A stretch of 5,095 nt of DNA from Actinoplanes liguriensis (GTDB lineage: Bacteria > Actinomycetota > Actinomycetes > Mycobacteriales > Micromonosporaceae), in NCBI GenBank assembly GCA_000715855.1, contig KL571228.1, positions 26,734-31,828 of the forward strand, written 5' to 3'. Positions 1-4,920 of this stretch are shown piece by piece. The notes beneath the pieces are model-generated. The model saw nothing but the letters and a program-made list of their open reading frames with translations, did no database searches and was not told the origin of the DNA. The position numbers were made by a program, and so were the translations under genes. Position 1 is the first letter of the stretch; every line of letters begins with the position of its first letter.

Positions 1-540
1 CAGCCGCTCGGCGAAGACCGCCGGATGCTCCAGATCCACCAGCCGCGCGGAGAACGTGAGCGTCGACGGCACACCGGCCTCCACCACCGCCCACGTCGCG
101 ATCCGCCCCAGCTCGTCGCAGGTGCCCTCGACCAGCAGCGCGCCGGTGCCCGTCATCTGCCGCCAGGCCGCGTCCACCCCGTCCTCCGGGTACTGCCGGA
201 GCACGTTGAACGCGCGCACCACCACCGGCGAGAGCCCGGCCAGCTCGAAACCGCCCCGGCGGAACTCCAGGCGCGGGGGATCGGCGAACGGGAGGGCGGC
301 GCTCACCCGTACCGGATCGATCTCCAGACCGACGACCGTGACATCCGGACGGACGGCAGCCGCCAGCCGCCCGCGAAGCTCGACCGCGGTGACCGGCGTC
401 GCGCCGTACCCCAGATCGACCACCAGGGGCACGGCCGCCGCCGTCAGAAGAGCCCCGCATCGGTACGCGATGAAGTTGTCCACCCGCCGCAGCCGGTTCG
501 GGTTGGTCGTGCCCCGGGTGATCGCGCCGACCGGTTTCAC
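1..540 (-). CDS. Class I SAM-dependent methyltransferase, partial (C-terminus beyond left edge)
   Basis: Translating the minus strand from a GTG at 540-538 gives an uninterrupted frame of 180 codons that leaves the window at position 1, so the C-terminus is missing. It opens VKPVGAITRGTTNPNRLRR. Around residues 39-55 it has the SAM-binding glycine loop, LVVDLGYGATPVTAVEL, and about 15-20 residues later the acidic end of strand 2, VVGLEIDP. Later come VVVRAFNVLRQYPEDGV and GALLVEGTCDELGR. This matches a Rossmann-fold methyltransferase family that I recall as common in actinomycetes; its substrate is unknown to me. The start lies 5 nt past the stop of the SDR gene. A GGAG sits 11 nt upstream, a rather long spacer, and no other start codon lies nearby in frame. 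The two genes are therefore probably co-transcribed, with translation linked or nearly so. The fold call is firm; the function is not. Confidence 0.85.
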   Translation of the reverse strand, partial: MKPVGAITRGTTNPNRLRRVDNFIAYRCGALLTAAAVPLVVDLGYGATPVTAVELRGRLAAAVRPDVTVVGLEIDPVRVSAALPFADPPRLEFRRGGFELAGLSPVVVRAFNVLRQYPEDGVDAAWRQMTGTGALLVEGTCDELGRIATWAVVEAGVPSTLTFSARLVDLEHPAVFAERL

Positions 541-545
541 CTGGC

Positions 546-1301
546 TTACAGCTCCCGATGCACCTTGTGCTGGGCCGCCTGCGCGATCGGCCGGATCACC
601 AGCCGGTCGATGTTGACGTGCTGCGGCCGGGTCGCCGCGAACGCGATCACGTCCGCGATGTCGTCGGCCACCAGCGGCTCCTTCACGCCCGCGTAGATCG
701 CGTCGGCACGGGCCTGATCGCCGTCGAAGCGGTTGAGCGAGAACTCCTCGGTCCGGACCATGCCGGGGTCGATCTCGATCACCCGGACCGGCTTGCCGGA
801 CAACTCCAGCCGGAGCGTCCCGACGAGCGCGGTCTGGCCGTGCTTCGCCGCGACATAACCCCCGCCACCCTCGTACGGCGTGAATGCCGCCGTCGACCCG
901 ACCGTCACGATCGTCCCCGCGCCGCTCGCCTCCAACGCCGGCAGCAGCGCCTGCGTGACGCGCAGCGTGCCGAGCACGTTCACGTCCCACATCGCCTGCC
1001 AGTCCGCGACCTTGCCGTCCGCGATCTGGTCCAGTCCGACCGCCCCGCCGGCGTTGTTGACCAGCAGCGCGACCGGCGCGCCCAGCTCGGCGACGGCGGC
1101 GGCCAGGGCGGCGACCGAGTCGTCCGAGGTGACGTCACACACCACCGCGGTCGCGTTCGCGCCGATCTCCTTGACCAGGGCGTCCAGCCGGTCCGCCCGG
1201 CGGGCCACGGCGACCACGTGGAAGCCCTCACCGGCCAGGCGTCGTGCGGTCGCCGCGCCGATGCCGCTGGATGCCCCGGTGACCACTGCGATTCTCTGCA
1301 T
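546..1301 (-). CDS. SDR family NAD(P)-dependent oxidoreductase (Rv0484c-like)
   Basis: This 251-residue protein has the length and every landmark of a classical short-chain dehydrogenase/reductase. TGASSGIG at residues 8-15 is the nucleotide-binding loop. ARRADRL at 33-39 has arginines after strand 2, which favours NADP(H). D56 contacts adenine, and NNAG is at 82-85. The catalytic tetrad is N108, S136, Y149 and K153 (YVAAK), followed by PG at 179-180 and T184. The reaction is a reversible alcohol/ketone oxidoreduction, but the substrate cannot be read from sequence. The protein should be cytosolic; I see no signal peptide or membrane segment. It is the first gene of a minus-strand unit with the methyltransferase 5 nt downstream and is divergent from mshA, the arrangement seen around Rv0484c and mshA in M. 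tuberculosis. Direct involvement in mycothiol metabolism is not shown. The ATG at 1301 is the start; the only GGAG upstream is 2 nt away, too close for a normal ribosome binding site. Confidence 0.93.
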   Translation of the reverse strand: MQRIAVVTGASSGIGAATARRLAGEGFHVVAVARRADRLDALVKEIGANATAVVCDVTSDDSVAALAAAVAELGAPVALLVNNAGGAVGLDQIADGKVADWQAMWDVNVLGTLRVTQALLPALEASGAGTIVTVGSTAAFTPYEGGGGYVAAKHGQTALVGTLRLELSGKPVRVIEIDPGMVRTEEFSLNRFDGDQARADAIYAGVKEPLVADDIADVIAFAATRPQHVNIDRLVIRPIAQAAQHKVHREL

Positions 1302-1429
1302 GGCTCCGATCTAACCGCATGACCTGAGTCACCCCGGCCCGGCTGCGTGGTGGTTCAGCCCACGCCGATGGGGAAGATGACAAGTGTGCAACAAGCTTGT
1401 TCCGGTTGAACGTGAGGGAGGGACACAAC
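1302..1429. promoter_or_regulatory. Divergent intergenic region between the SDR gene and mshA
   Basis: This 128-bp gap must carry promoters for both directions. For mshA the sequence shows a strong ribosome binding site, GGGAGG at 1416-1421, with an 8-nt spacer to the GTG at 1430. A perfect 12-bp palindrome, AACAAGCTTGTT, lies at 1390-1401, about 30 bp before the start, and could be an operator. No TA dinucleotide occurs between 1340 and 1430, so there is no obvious housekeeping -10 close to mshA. On the minus strand TTAGAT (1314-1309) ends 7 nt before the SDR ATG, which would place a transcription start at or next to the start codon. The promoter assignments are inference. Confidence 0.4.
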
Positions 1430-2719
1430 GTGGTCGAGGTCGGATGGCCCACCCCACGGCGCATTGCCACCCTCTCGGTGCACACGTCGCCGCTGGAGCA
1501 GCCGGGCACCGGTGACGCCGGTGGGATGAACGTCTACATCGTCGAGGTGTCCAAACGTCTCGCCGCGGCGGGCGTCGAGGTGGAGATCTTCACCCGGGCC
1601 ACCTCCAGCGAGCTGCCGCCGATGGTCGAGATGTCACCGGGCGTGCACGTCCGGCACGTCACCGCGGGGCCGTACGAGGGGCTGAACAAGGAGGAGCTGT
1701 CATCGCAGCTCTGCGCGTTCACCACCGGCGTGCTGCGGGCCGAGGCGGCACACCCACCGGGCCACTACGACCTGATCCACTCGCACTACTGGCTCTCCGG
1801 CCAGGTCGGCTGGCTCGCCCGGGAACGCTGGGGCGTGCCGCACGTGCACACCGCGCACACCCTGGCCAAGGTGAAGAACCGGCTGATCGCGGCCGGTGAC
1901 CGCCCCGAGCCGAAGGCGCGGGTGATCGGCGAGGAGCAGGTGGTCGCCGAGTCCGACCGGCTGGTGGCGAACACCCGGTTCGAGGCGCAGGATCTGATCA
2001 CGTACTACCAGGCCGACCCCGCCCGGGTCAGCGTCGTGCAGCCCGGCGTCGACCTCGACCGGTTCCGCCCCGGCGACACCGACCGCGCCCGGTTCGGCCT
2101 GTCCGAGCGGGACCGGATCGTCGCGTTCGTCGGCCGGATCCAGCCGCTCAAGGCCCCCGACGTGCTGATCTCCGCGCTCGCCGAGCTGCGCGCCCGCGGC
2201 ACGGAGAACGTGACCCTGGTGATCTGCGGCGGCCCCAGCGGCAGCGGCCTCGACAAGCCCACCGCGCTGATCGACCTGGCCGCCTCGCTCGGCGTGCTCG
2301 ACTCGGTGGTGTTCCTGCCCCCGCAGACCGGCGCCGGCCTGGCCGCGCTCTACCGGGCCGCCGACCTGGTGGCTGTCCCGTCGTACAACGAATCGTTCGG
2401 TCTTGTCGCCCTGGAGGCGCAGGCCTGTGGCACGCCGGTGGTCGCGGCCGCGGTCGGCGGGCTGGTCACGGCGGTCCGCGACGGCGAGAGCGGCGTCCTG
2501 GTCGACGGCCACGACCCGGCCGACTGGGCCCGCGTGCTGGACAGGCTGCTCGCCGCGCCCGGCTTCCGCCACCGACTGTCGGCCGGTGCGGTCGCCCACG
2601 CGTCGCAGTTCTCCTGGGATCGGACGGTGGAACACCTGCTCCGGGTCTACCGTGACGCGGTGAGCGAGCACCGGGCAATGATCGCGGCCCGGCTGGAAGG
2701 GGCGGCGTGGGCATGGTGA
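1430..2719 (+). CDS. mshA: D-inositol-3-phosphate glycosyltransferase MshA
   Basis: MshA is the GT4-family enzyme that starts mycothiol synthesis. It transfers N-acetylglucosamine from UDP-GlcNAc to 1D-myo-inositol 3-phosphate, giving GlcNAc-inositol-phosphate and UDP, in the cytosol. The 429 residues carry the family signatures: [20 protein letters not shown] (17-36), [11 protein letters not shown] (95-105), [12 protein letters not shown] (117-128), [12 protein letters not shown] (233-244), GGPSGSGL (267-274) and the EX7E pair E321/E329 in [17 protein letters not shown]. By analogy with the Corynebacterium glutamicum enzyme, K87, Y120, T144 and R164 should hold the inositol phosphate, and R236 and K241 the UDP pyrophosphate. 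All are present, so the enzyme looks active. I chose the GTG at 1430 because GGGAGG lies 8 nt upstream; an in-frame TTG at 1397 would add 11 residues but has no ribosome binding site. The 3' end overlaps the next gene by 13 nt, indicating an operon. Confidence 0.97.
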   Translation: MVEVGWPTPRRIATLSVHTSPLEQPGTGDAGGMNVYIVEVSKRLAAAGVEVEIFTRATSSELPPMVEMSPGVHVRHVTAGPYEGLNKEELSSQLCAFTTGVLRAEAAHPPGHYDLIHSHYWLSGQVGWLARERWGVPHVHTAHTLAKVKNRLIAAGDRPEPKARVIGEEQVVAESDRLVANTRFEAQDLITYYQADPARVSVVQPGVDLDRFRPGDTDRARFGLSERDRIVAFVGRIQPLKAPDVLISALAELRARGTENVTLVICGGPSGSGLDKPTALIDLAASLGVLDSVVFLPPQTGAGLAALYRAADLVAVPSYNESFGLVALEAQACGTPVVAAAVGGLVTAVRDGESGVLVDGHDPADWARVLDRLLAAPGFRHRLSAGAVAHASQFSWDRTVEHLLRVYRDAVSEHRAMIAARLEGAAWAW

Positions 2720-3243
2720 CCGAGCTGATCGAGCAGGTCCTCACCGACCGTGAGCTGGAGTGGGAGCCGACCGGCCCGTCGTCCTATGTGGTCACTCTGC
2801 CCGGCTCGCACAAACTGAAGACCGCCTGCAACCTGATCGTCGGCGAGCACGCGCTGCGCGTCGAGGCGTTCGTGATGCGCCAGCCCGACGAGCGCCGCGA
2901 GGAGCTCTGGGCGTGGCTGCTGCGGCGCAACGCCCGGATGTACGGGGTGTCATTCTCGATCGACACCGTCGGCGACATCTACCTGACCGGGCGGGTGTCG
3001 CTGAAGGGCCTGGACGAGGACGAGCTGGACAGGCTGCTGGGCTCGGTCCTGACGTATGCCGACGAGTCCTTCGACACGATGCTGGAGATCGGCTTCGGCA
3101 CCTCGATCCGGCGCGAGTGGGAGTGGCGTGTCAAGCGGGGCGAGTCCCTGGCGAACTTGCAGGCCTTCAAGCATTTCGCCGCCCCCGCTTCGGACCCGGC
3201 CCCCGCCGCCGACTCCTCTTCTTCTCCCGCCCCGCACGCCTGA
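2707..3243 (+). CDS. YbjN domain-containing protein (Rv0487-like)
   Basis: This 178-residue protein follows mshA as Rv0487 does in M. tuberculosis. The YbjN domain covers about residues 5-158: [18 protein letters not shown] (15-32), a beta strand [44 protein letters not shown], and the end [20 protein letters not shown]. The fold resembles type III secretion chaperones; the molecular role in Actinobacteria is unknown, although linkage to mshA is conserved. No signal peptide or membrane segment is visible. I prefer the GTG at 2707, because GGAAGG (2695-2700) lies 6 nt upstream; ATG 2713 and GTG 2716 are alternatives, the last giving a GTGA overlap with the mshA stop. The tail after LQAFKHF is about 18-20 residues of Ala/Pro/Ser (SSSSPAPHA at the end), unlike the compact domain. 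Its last codons and stop form the first unit of a 36-bp tandem array, so the natural C-terminus may have been rewritten. Confidence 0.9.
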   Translation: MGMVTELIEQVLTDRELEWEPTGPSSYVVTLPGSHKLKTACNLIVGEHALRVEAFVMRQPDERREELWAWLLRRNARMYGVSFSIDTVGDIYLTGRVSLKGLDEDELDRLLGSVLTYADESFDTMLEIGFGTSIRREWEWRVKRGESLANLQAFKHFAAPASDPAPAADSSSSPAPHA

Positions 3244-3463
3244 CCCTCTCCCGCCCCGCACGCCTGACCCGCTCCGCCCGGCTCTCCCGCCCCACACGTC
3301 TGGCTCGCTCCGACCGGTTCTCCGGCTCCGTGCGCCTGATCCGGTCCGACCGGTTCTTCCGCTCCGCGCGCCTGATCCGGCCGACCGGTTCTCCGGCTCC
3401 GTGCGCCTGGTCCGGTCCGCCGGGTTCTCCCGCTCCGCGCCCGATCCGGCCCGCGTGCCCGGG
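3222..3463. repeat. 36-bp tandem repeat array, seven units, spanning the ybjN stop codon
   Basis: By eye the units start at 3222, 3246, 3282, 3318, 3354, 3389 and 3425. Lengths are 24 (short), 36, 36, 36, 35 (one base lost), 36 and a degenerate last unit ending near 3463. Each begins (C/T)TCT(C/T)C(C/G)GC(C/T)CC and contains a CTG(A/G) core followed by a (G/A)(A/C)CCGG-type end. Read in the ybjN frame, units 1-5 encode versions of (G)SPAPHA. TGA follows in units 1, 2, 4 and 5 (3241, 3265, 3337, 3373), and TGG in unit 3 (3301). The one-base loss in unit 5 changes the frame, after which units 6 and 7 again read GSPAP. There are no unique spacers, so this is a minisatellite and not a CRISPR array. 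Several units contain CCGG palindromes, for example CCGGTC-C-GACCGG at 3341-3353. Confidence 0.85.
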
Positions 3464-3536
3464 CGCGTCGAAGCGCCGTTGTGCTGCCCGATCCGCCCGG
3501 CGGCTGCTCGCCGGCACGGACCTTCATGGCATCGAC

Positions 3537-3568
3537 AAGATCGTGCTGGCCTGCGCAAACGCGATCTT
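3537..3568. terminator. Possible hairpin terminator downstream of mshA-ybjN
   Basis: AAGATCG (3537-3543) pairs with CGATCTT (3562-3568). One wobble and one further pair extend the stem inward around a loop of about 14 nt. There is no T-run, so as an intrinsic terminator it is weak, although actinomycete terminators often lack a clean U-tract. It is the first stem after the tandem array and could end the mshA-ybjN transcript. A second hairpin, CCGGCG-GCTGCT-CGCCGG at 3497-3514, lies just before it and is an equal candidate. Confidence 0.25.
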
Positions 3569-3772
3569 CTCAGGTTGAATTCACCTGCTGGTCACCCGCC
3601 GTCAAGGTCATCACGGAGGTGTCACTGATTCGACGCCCATCATTTCCTCACCTGGGCCGGAGTCATTATTTCTCCCGGTATCACAGAGTCCGGACGAGTG
3701 AATGGCGGATCGTCCGATCGGCTGGTTGTTGGCGATTGTGACGCCTGAGACAGATGTCGACACGAATACGGC

Positions 3773-3801
3773 TTGTGAGGCTTGACTGCCCCAACTAGCG
3801 T
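3773..3801 (+). promoter_or_regulatory. Candidate housekeeping-type promoter
   Basis: TTGTGA (3773-3778) and TAGCGT (3796-3801) are separated by 17 nt. Both resemble the actinomycete housekeeping consensus TTGAC(A/G) / TAG(A/G)(A/G)T; the -10 matches at five of six positions. Transcription would start near 3807-3808, which coincides with an ATG. Such matches do occur by chance, so the call rests mainly on the terminator-like hairpin about 115 bp downstream. Confidence 0.3.
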
Positions 3802-3806
3802 GGTCG

Positions 3807-3981
3807 ATGGACGCCGAGCCGTCAGTTCGGGGAACGGGACGATCAGTAATGATCTCCACGGATCGGCGTTTGGGGACGGGTGGCATAAGCCGTTGGGGGA
3901 CGGCGCGACCCGAGACCGGCGGTTAGTGCGGGCGACGCCTATGGGGATGGGGGTCGCCCGCCGCCGCCGGTGCTTTTGTTT
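3807..3981 (+). ncRNA. Candidate short transcript (small RNA or 39-residue leaderless protein)
   Basis: Between the promoter candidate and the T-run lie about 175 nt. An ATG at 3807, where transcription is predicted to start, opens a 39-codon frame ending in TAG at 3924-3926. The peptide begins MDAEPSVRGTGRSVM and ends ISRWGTARPETGG; I recognise no family in it and it has no ribosome binding site, so it would have to be leaderless. Alternatively the transcript is a small RNA. It contains two related hairpins with G-rich loops, CGT-TTGGGG-ACG and CCGT-TGGGGG-ACGG, about 25 nt apart (near 3867-3878 and 3891-3904), followed by the long terminal stem. This is inference from the boundary signals only. 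Confidence 0.22.
3915..3981 (+). terminator. Strong terminator-like hairpin with T-run
   Basis: ACCGGCGG (3915-3922) pairs with CCGCCGGT (3964-3971). Inside it GCGGGCGAC (3928-3936) pairs perfectly with GTCGCCCGC (3953-3961), separated from the outer stem by a 5/2-nt internal loop and closed by a 16-nt loop. This gives 17 nearly all-GC pairs. Two bases after the outer stem comes TTTTGTTT (3974-3981), a striking T-run in such GC-rich DNA. The T-run gives the direction: a plus-strand transcript. No established plus-strand gene ends here, which raises the question of what it terminates. Confidence 0.5.
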
Positions 3982-4050
3982 GTGGGTCCGCACCCGAAGG
4001 ATCTCGCGTTCATCTAATTCTCAGGTTCGCATTCGCGGCACGTCACTCCG

Positions 4051-4071
4051 TTTAATGCACGGACCGTGCAT
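4051..4071 (+). promoter_or_regulatory. 17-bp perfect palindrome overlapping a -10-like hexamer (candidate operator)
   Basis: ATGCACGG-A-CCGTGCAT (4055-4071) is a perfect inverted repeat with a single central base, the form typical of a dimeric repressor site. TTTAAT (4051-4056), a five-of-six match to TATAAT, overlaps its left edge. A weak -35-like TTCGCA lies 19 nt upstream at 4026-4031. Because the loop would be too tight for a good RNA hairpin and no T-run follows, a DNA-binding site is more likely than a terminator. The regulator and the target gene are not evident; no convincing gene starts just downstream. Confidence 0.35.
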
Positions 4072-4179
4072 GTCTGTCCGATGTGTTCAGTGCGCGTTCC
4101 GCGACGCCACGCCCCCACACCTCGAAGATCAAATTCGGTGCCCGATGTCGCATGTGGGCGGTGGTCGCTGGCCGGTCGG

Positions 4180-4307
4180 CGCTCACCGGCCGCGCGTGTC
4201 CATCGGCATCTCATCAGCGTGGACGAACACGGCGGTGGCCCCACGCTCACCGGCTGCGCGTTCTCACCGACGTCTCATCACTGTGGACGAACTTCCCGGC
4301 GACCCGG
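4180..4307. repeat. 64-bp tandem duplication at the 3' end of the MFS pseudogene
   Basis: Copy A (4180-4243) and copy B (4244-4307) are directly adjacent with a 64-bp offset. The first 49 bp of each, from CGCTCACCGG to TGGACGAAC, match at 40 of 49 positions by hand alignment; the remaining 15 bp are more diverged. Copy B holds the last codons and stop of the MFS frame (KFVHSDETSVRTRSR then TGA at 4249-4247). Copy A, read on the minus strand in the matching register, gives VFVHADEMPMDTRGR then TGA, so the stop codon itself was duplicated. Confidence 0.7.
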
Positions 4308-4920
4308 CGTTCCCGGGCCGGACCGGCCACGAGATGCAGTCCCGCACCCGCCAGCCCGACCGCGGCCACGATGATCCAGTGCCCCGAGCCGAAGAGCTCC
4401 AGCCCGGCCCCGCCCAGCGCCGGCGCCACGAACGACGCCGCCGGGAAACTCAGGTAGAAGACCGCCTGATAACGCCCACGCAGCAGCGCCGGCGCGAGCT
4501 CCGAGTTGATGGCGGCGTTGGGCGGCGCGGCGAGCATCCCACCGACCGTCCAGACAACCGCGGCGGCGAGATGGACCGGCAGGCTGTCGGCCACCGCCAG
4601 CACCGCGAACCCGGCCGCCGTCACCACCATCGACAACGCCAGCACCCGATCCTTGCGCCGTCCGTCGATGAGCCCCGGCACGAACAGTTGCCCGACCACG
4701 ATCAGCGCCCCGCCGAGCGCCGTCACCAGCCGCGGTCACCAGGGTGCTGACGGCGTCCAGCAGGAACTATCTGAGGTAGCTCCACCGAGCCAGCACCCGG
4801 GCCAGCAGCGACGCCCCGGCCGTGCCCAGGTTGAACGCCCAGAACTGCAGGTTGAACGCCCGCAGTCGATGCCCCACCGGCACGACGTCGGTGATCGCGG
4901 ACTCCCCGGGCAGCCCGCCA
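4247..4920 (-). pseudogene. MFS transporter, broken (N-terminus lost, stop codon, frame change, internal deletion)
   Basis: The minus strand encodes pieces of a 12-helix major facilitator transporter, a family exporting drugs or metabolites across the cytoplasmic membrane. From 4920 down to 4770 one frame reads ESAITDVVPVGHRLRAFNLQ, then FWAFNLGTAGASLLARV and WSYLR: the stretch around helices 4-5. It then meets TAG (4769-4767); FLLDAVSTLVTA, the start of helix 6, follows. From about 4726 the homology resumes in another frame with VTALGGALIVVGQL (helix 8) and continues through helices 9-12 (VLALSMVVTAAGFAVLA, AAAVVWTVGGMLAAPPNAA, LLRGRYQAVFYLSFPAASF, WIIVAAVGLAGAGLHLVAG) to TGA at 4247. Compared with the family, helix 7 and its flanks (very roughly 70-90 residues) are missing at the junction, where CTGGTGACCGC and CTGGTGACGGC lie 13 nt apart. 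Upstream of 4920 helices 1-3 are not found in any frame. It cannot make a working transporter. Confidence 0.82.

Larger units (their letters stand above)
3464..4179. other. Long stretch without a convincing protein gene; lower GC, several inverted repeats
   Basis: I see no recognisable coding sequence here. The frames that stay open do so without any codon bias or family motif. Base composition drops visibly between about 3540 and 4150, with runs such as TCATTATTTCTCC near 3662, compared with the roughly 70% or higher GC of mshA. The region holds hairpins at 3497-3514, 3537-3568 and 3571-3587, a short stem at 3841-3854, a possible promoter with short ORF and terminator (3773-3981), and a 17-bp palindrome (4055-4071). 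The phosphoglycerate mutase gene often found downstream of mshA-ybjN is absent. The stretch could be decayed genes, a scar of an inserted element, or regulatory RNA; the sequence alone does not decide. Confidence 0.6.

Noticed and set aside
558..1322. Long plus-strand frame opposite the SDR gene
   Set aside because: It is an antisense shadow; the minus strand encodes a complete SDR with all catalytic residues.
1371..1407. SigR-type promoter (GGAAT-N18/19-GTT) upstream of mshA, expected from Streptomyces
   Set aside because: The nearest match, GGAAG at 1372, lies 22 nt or 28 nt from the available GTT triplets, so neither sequence nor spacing fits.
1397..1429. TTG at 1397 as the mshA start
   Set aside because: It has no ribosome binding site, lies within the palindrome, and the extra residues include the true Shine-Dalgarno region; GTG 1430 has GGGAGG at ideal spacing.
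1700..2671. Long minus-strand frame opposite mshA
   Set aside because: It is an antisense shadow of a fully conserved MshA.
3222..3463. CRISPR-like array, because units are about 36 bp long
   Set aside because: The units are contiguous and similar throughout; there are no unique spacers and no cas genes nearby.
2950..3558. Minus-strand open frames across ybjN and the array, with Arg/Gly/Glu-rich repeats
   Set aside because: These are antisense shadows of ybjN and the 36-bp units; several frames are open at once, and no start signal or known motif is present.
3056..3628. Open plus-strand frames running through the repeat array and beyond
   Set aside because: They start inside ybjN in the wrong frame and stay open only because GC-rich DNA has few stops. 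They show no domain and are mostly Pro/Arg repeats.
3567..4027. Direct repeat TTCTCAGGTT at 3567-3576 and 4018-4027 as attachment sites of an inserted element
   Set aside because: Only 10 bp match and no integrase or element genes lie between them; coincidence is likely.
3464..4179. tRNA or rRNA gene in the gene-poor stretch
   Set aside because: I looked for cloverleaf arms and a TTC-type T loop with matching acceptor ends and saw none; no rRNA-like conserved sequence is visible.
3782..4750. 322-codon plus-strand frame
   Set aside because: Its right half is antisense to clear MFS homology and its left half has no codon bias, motif or ribosome binding site; it is Arg/His/Gln-rich as antisense GC-rich frames usually are.
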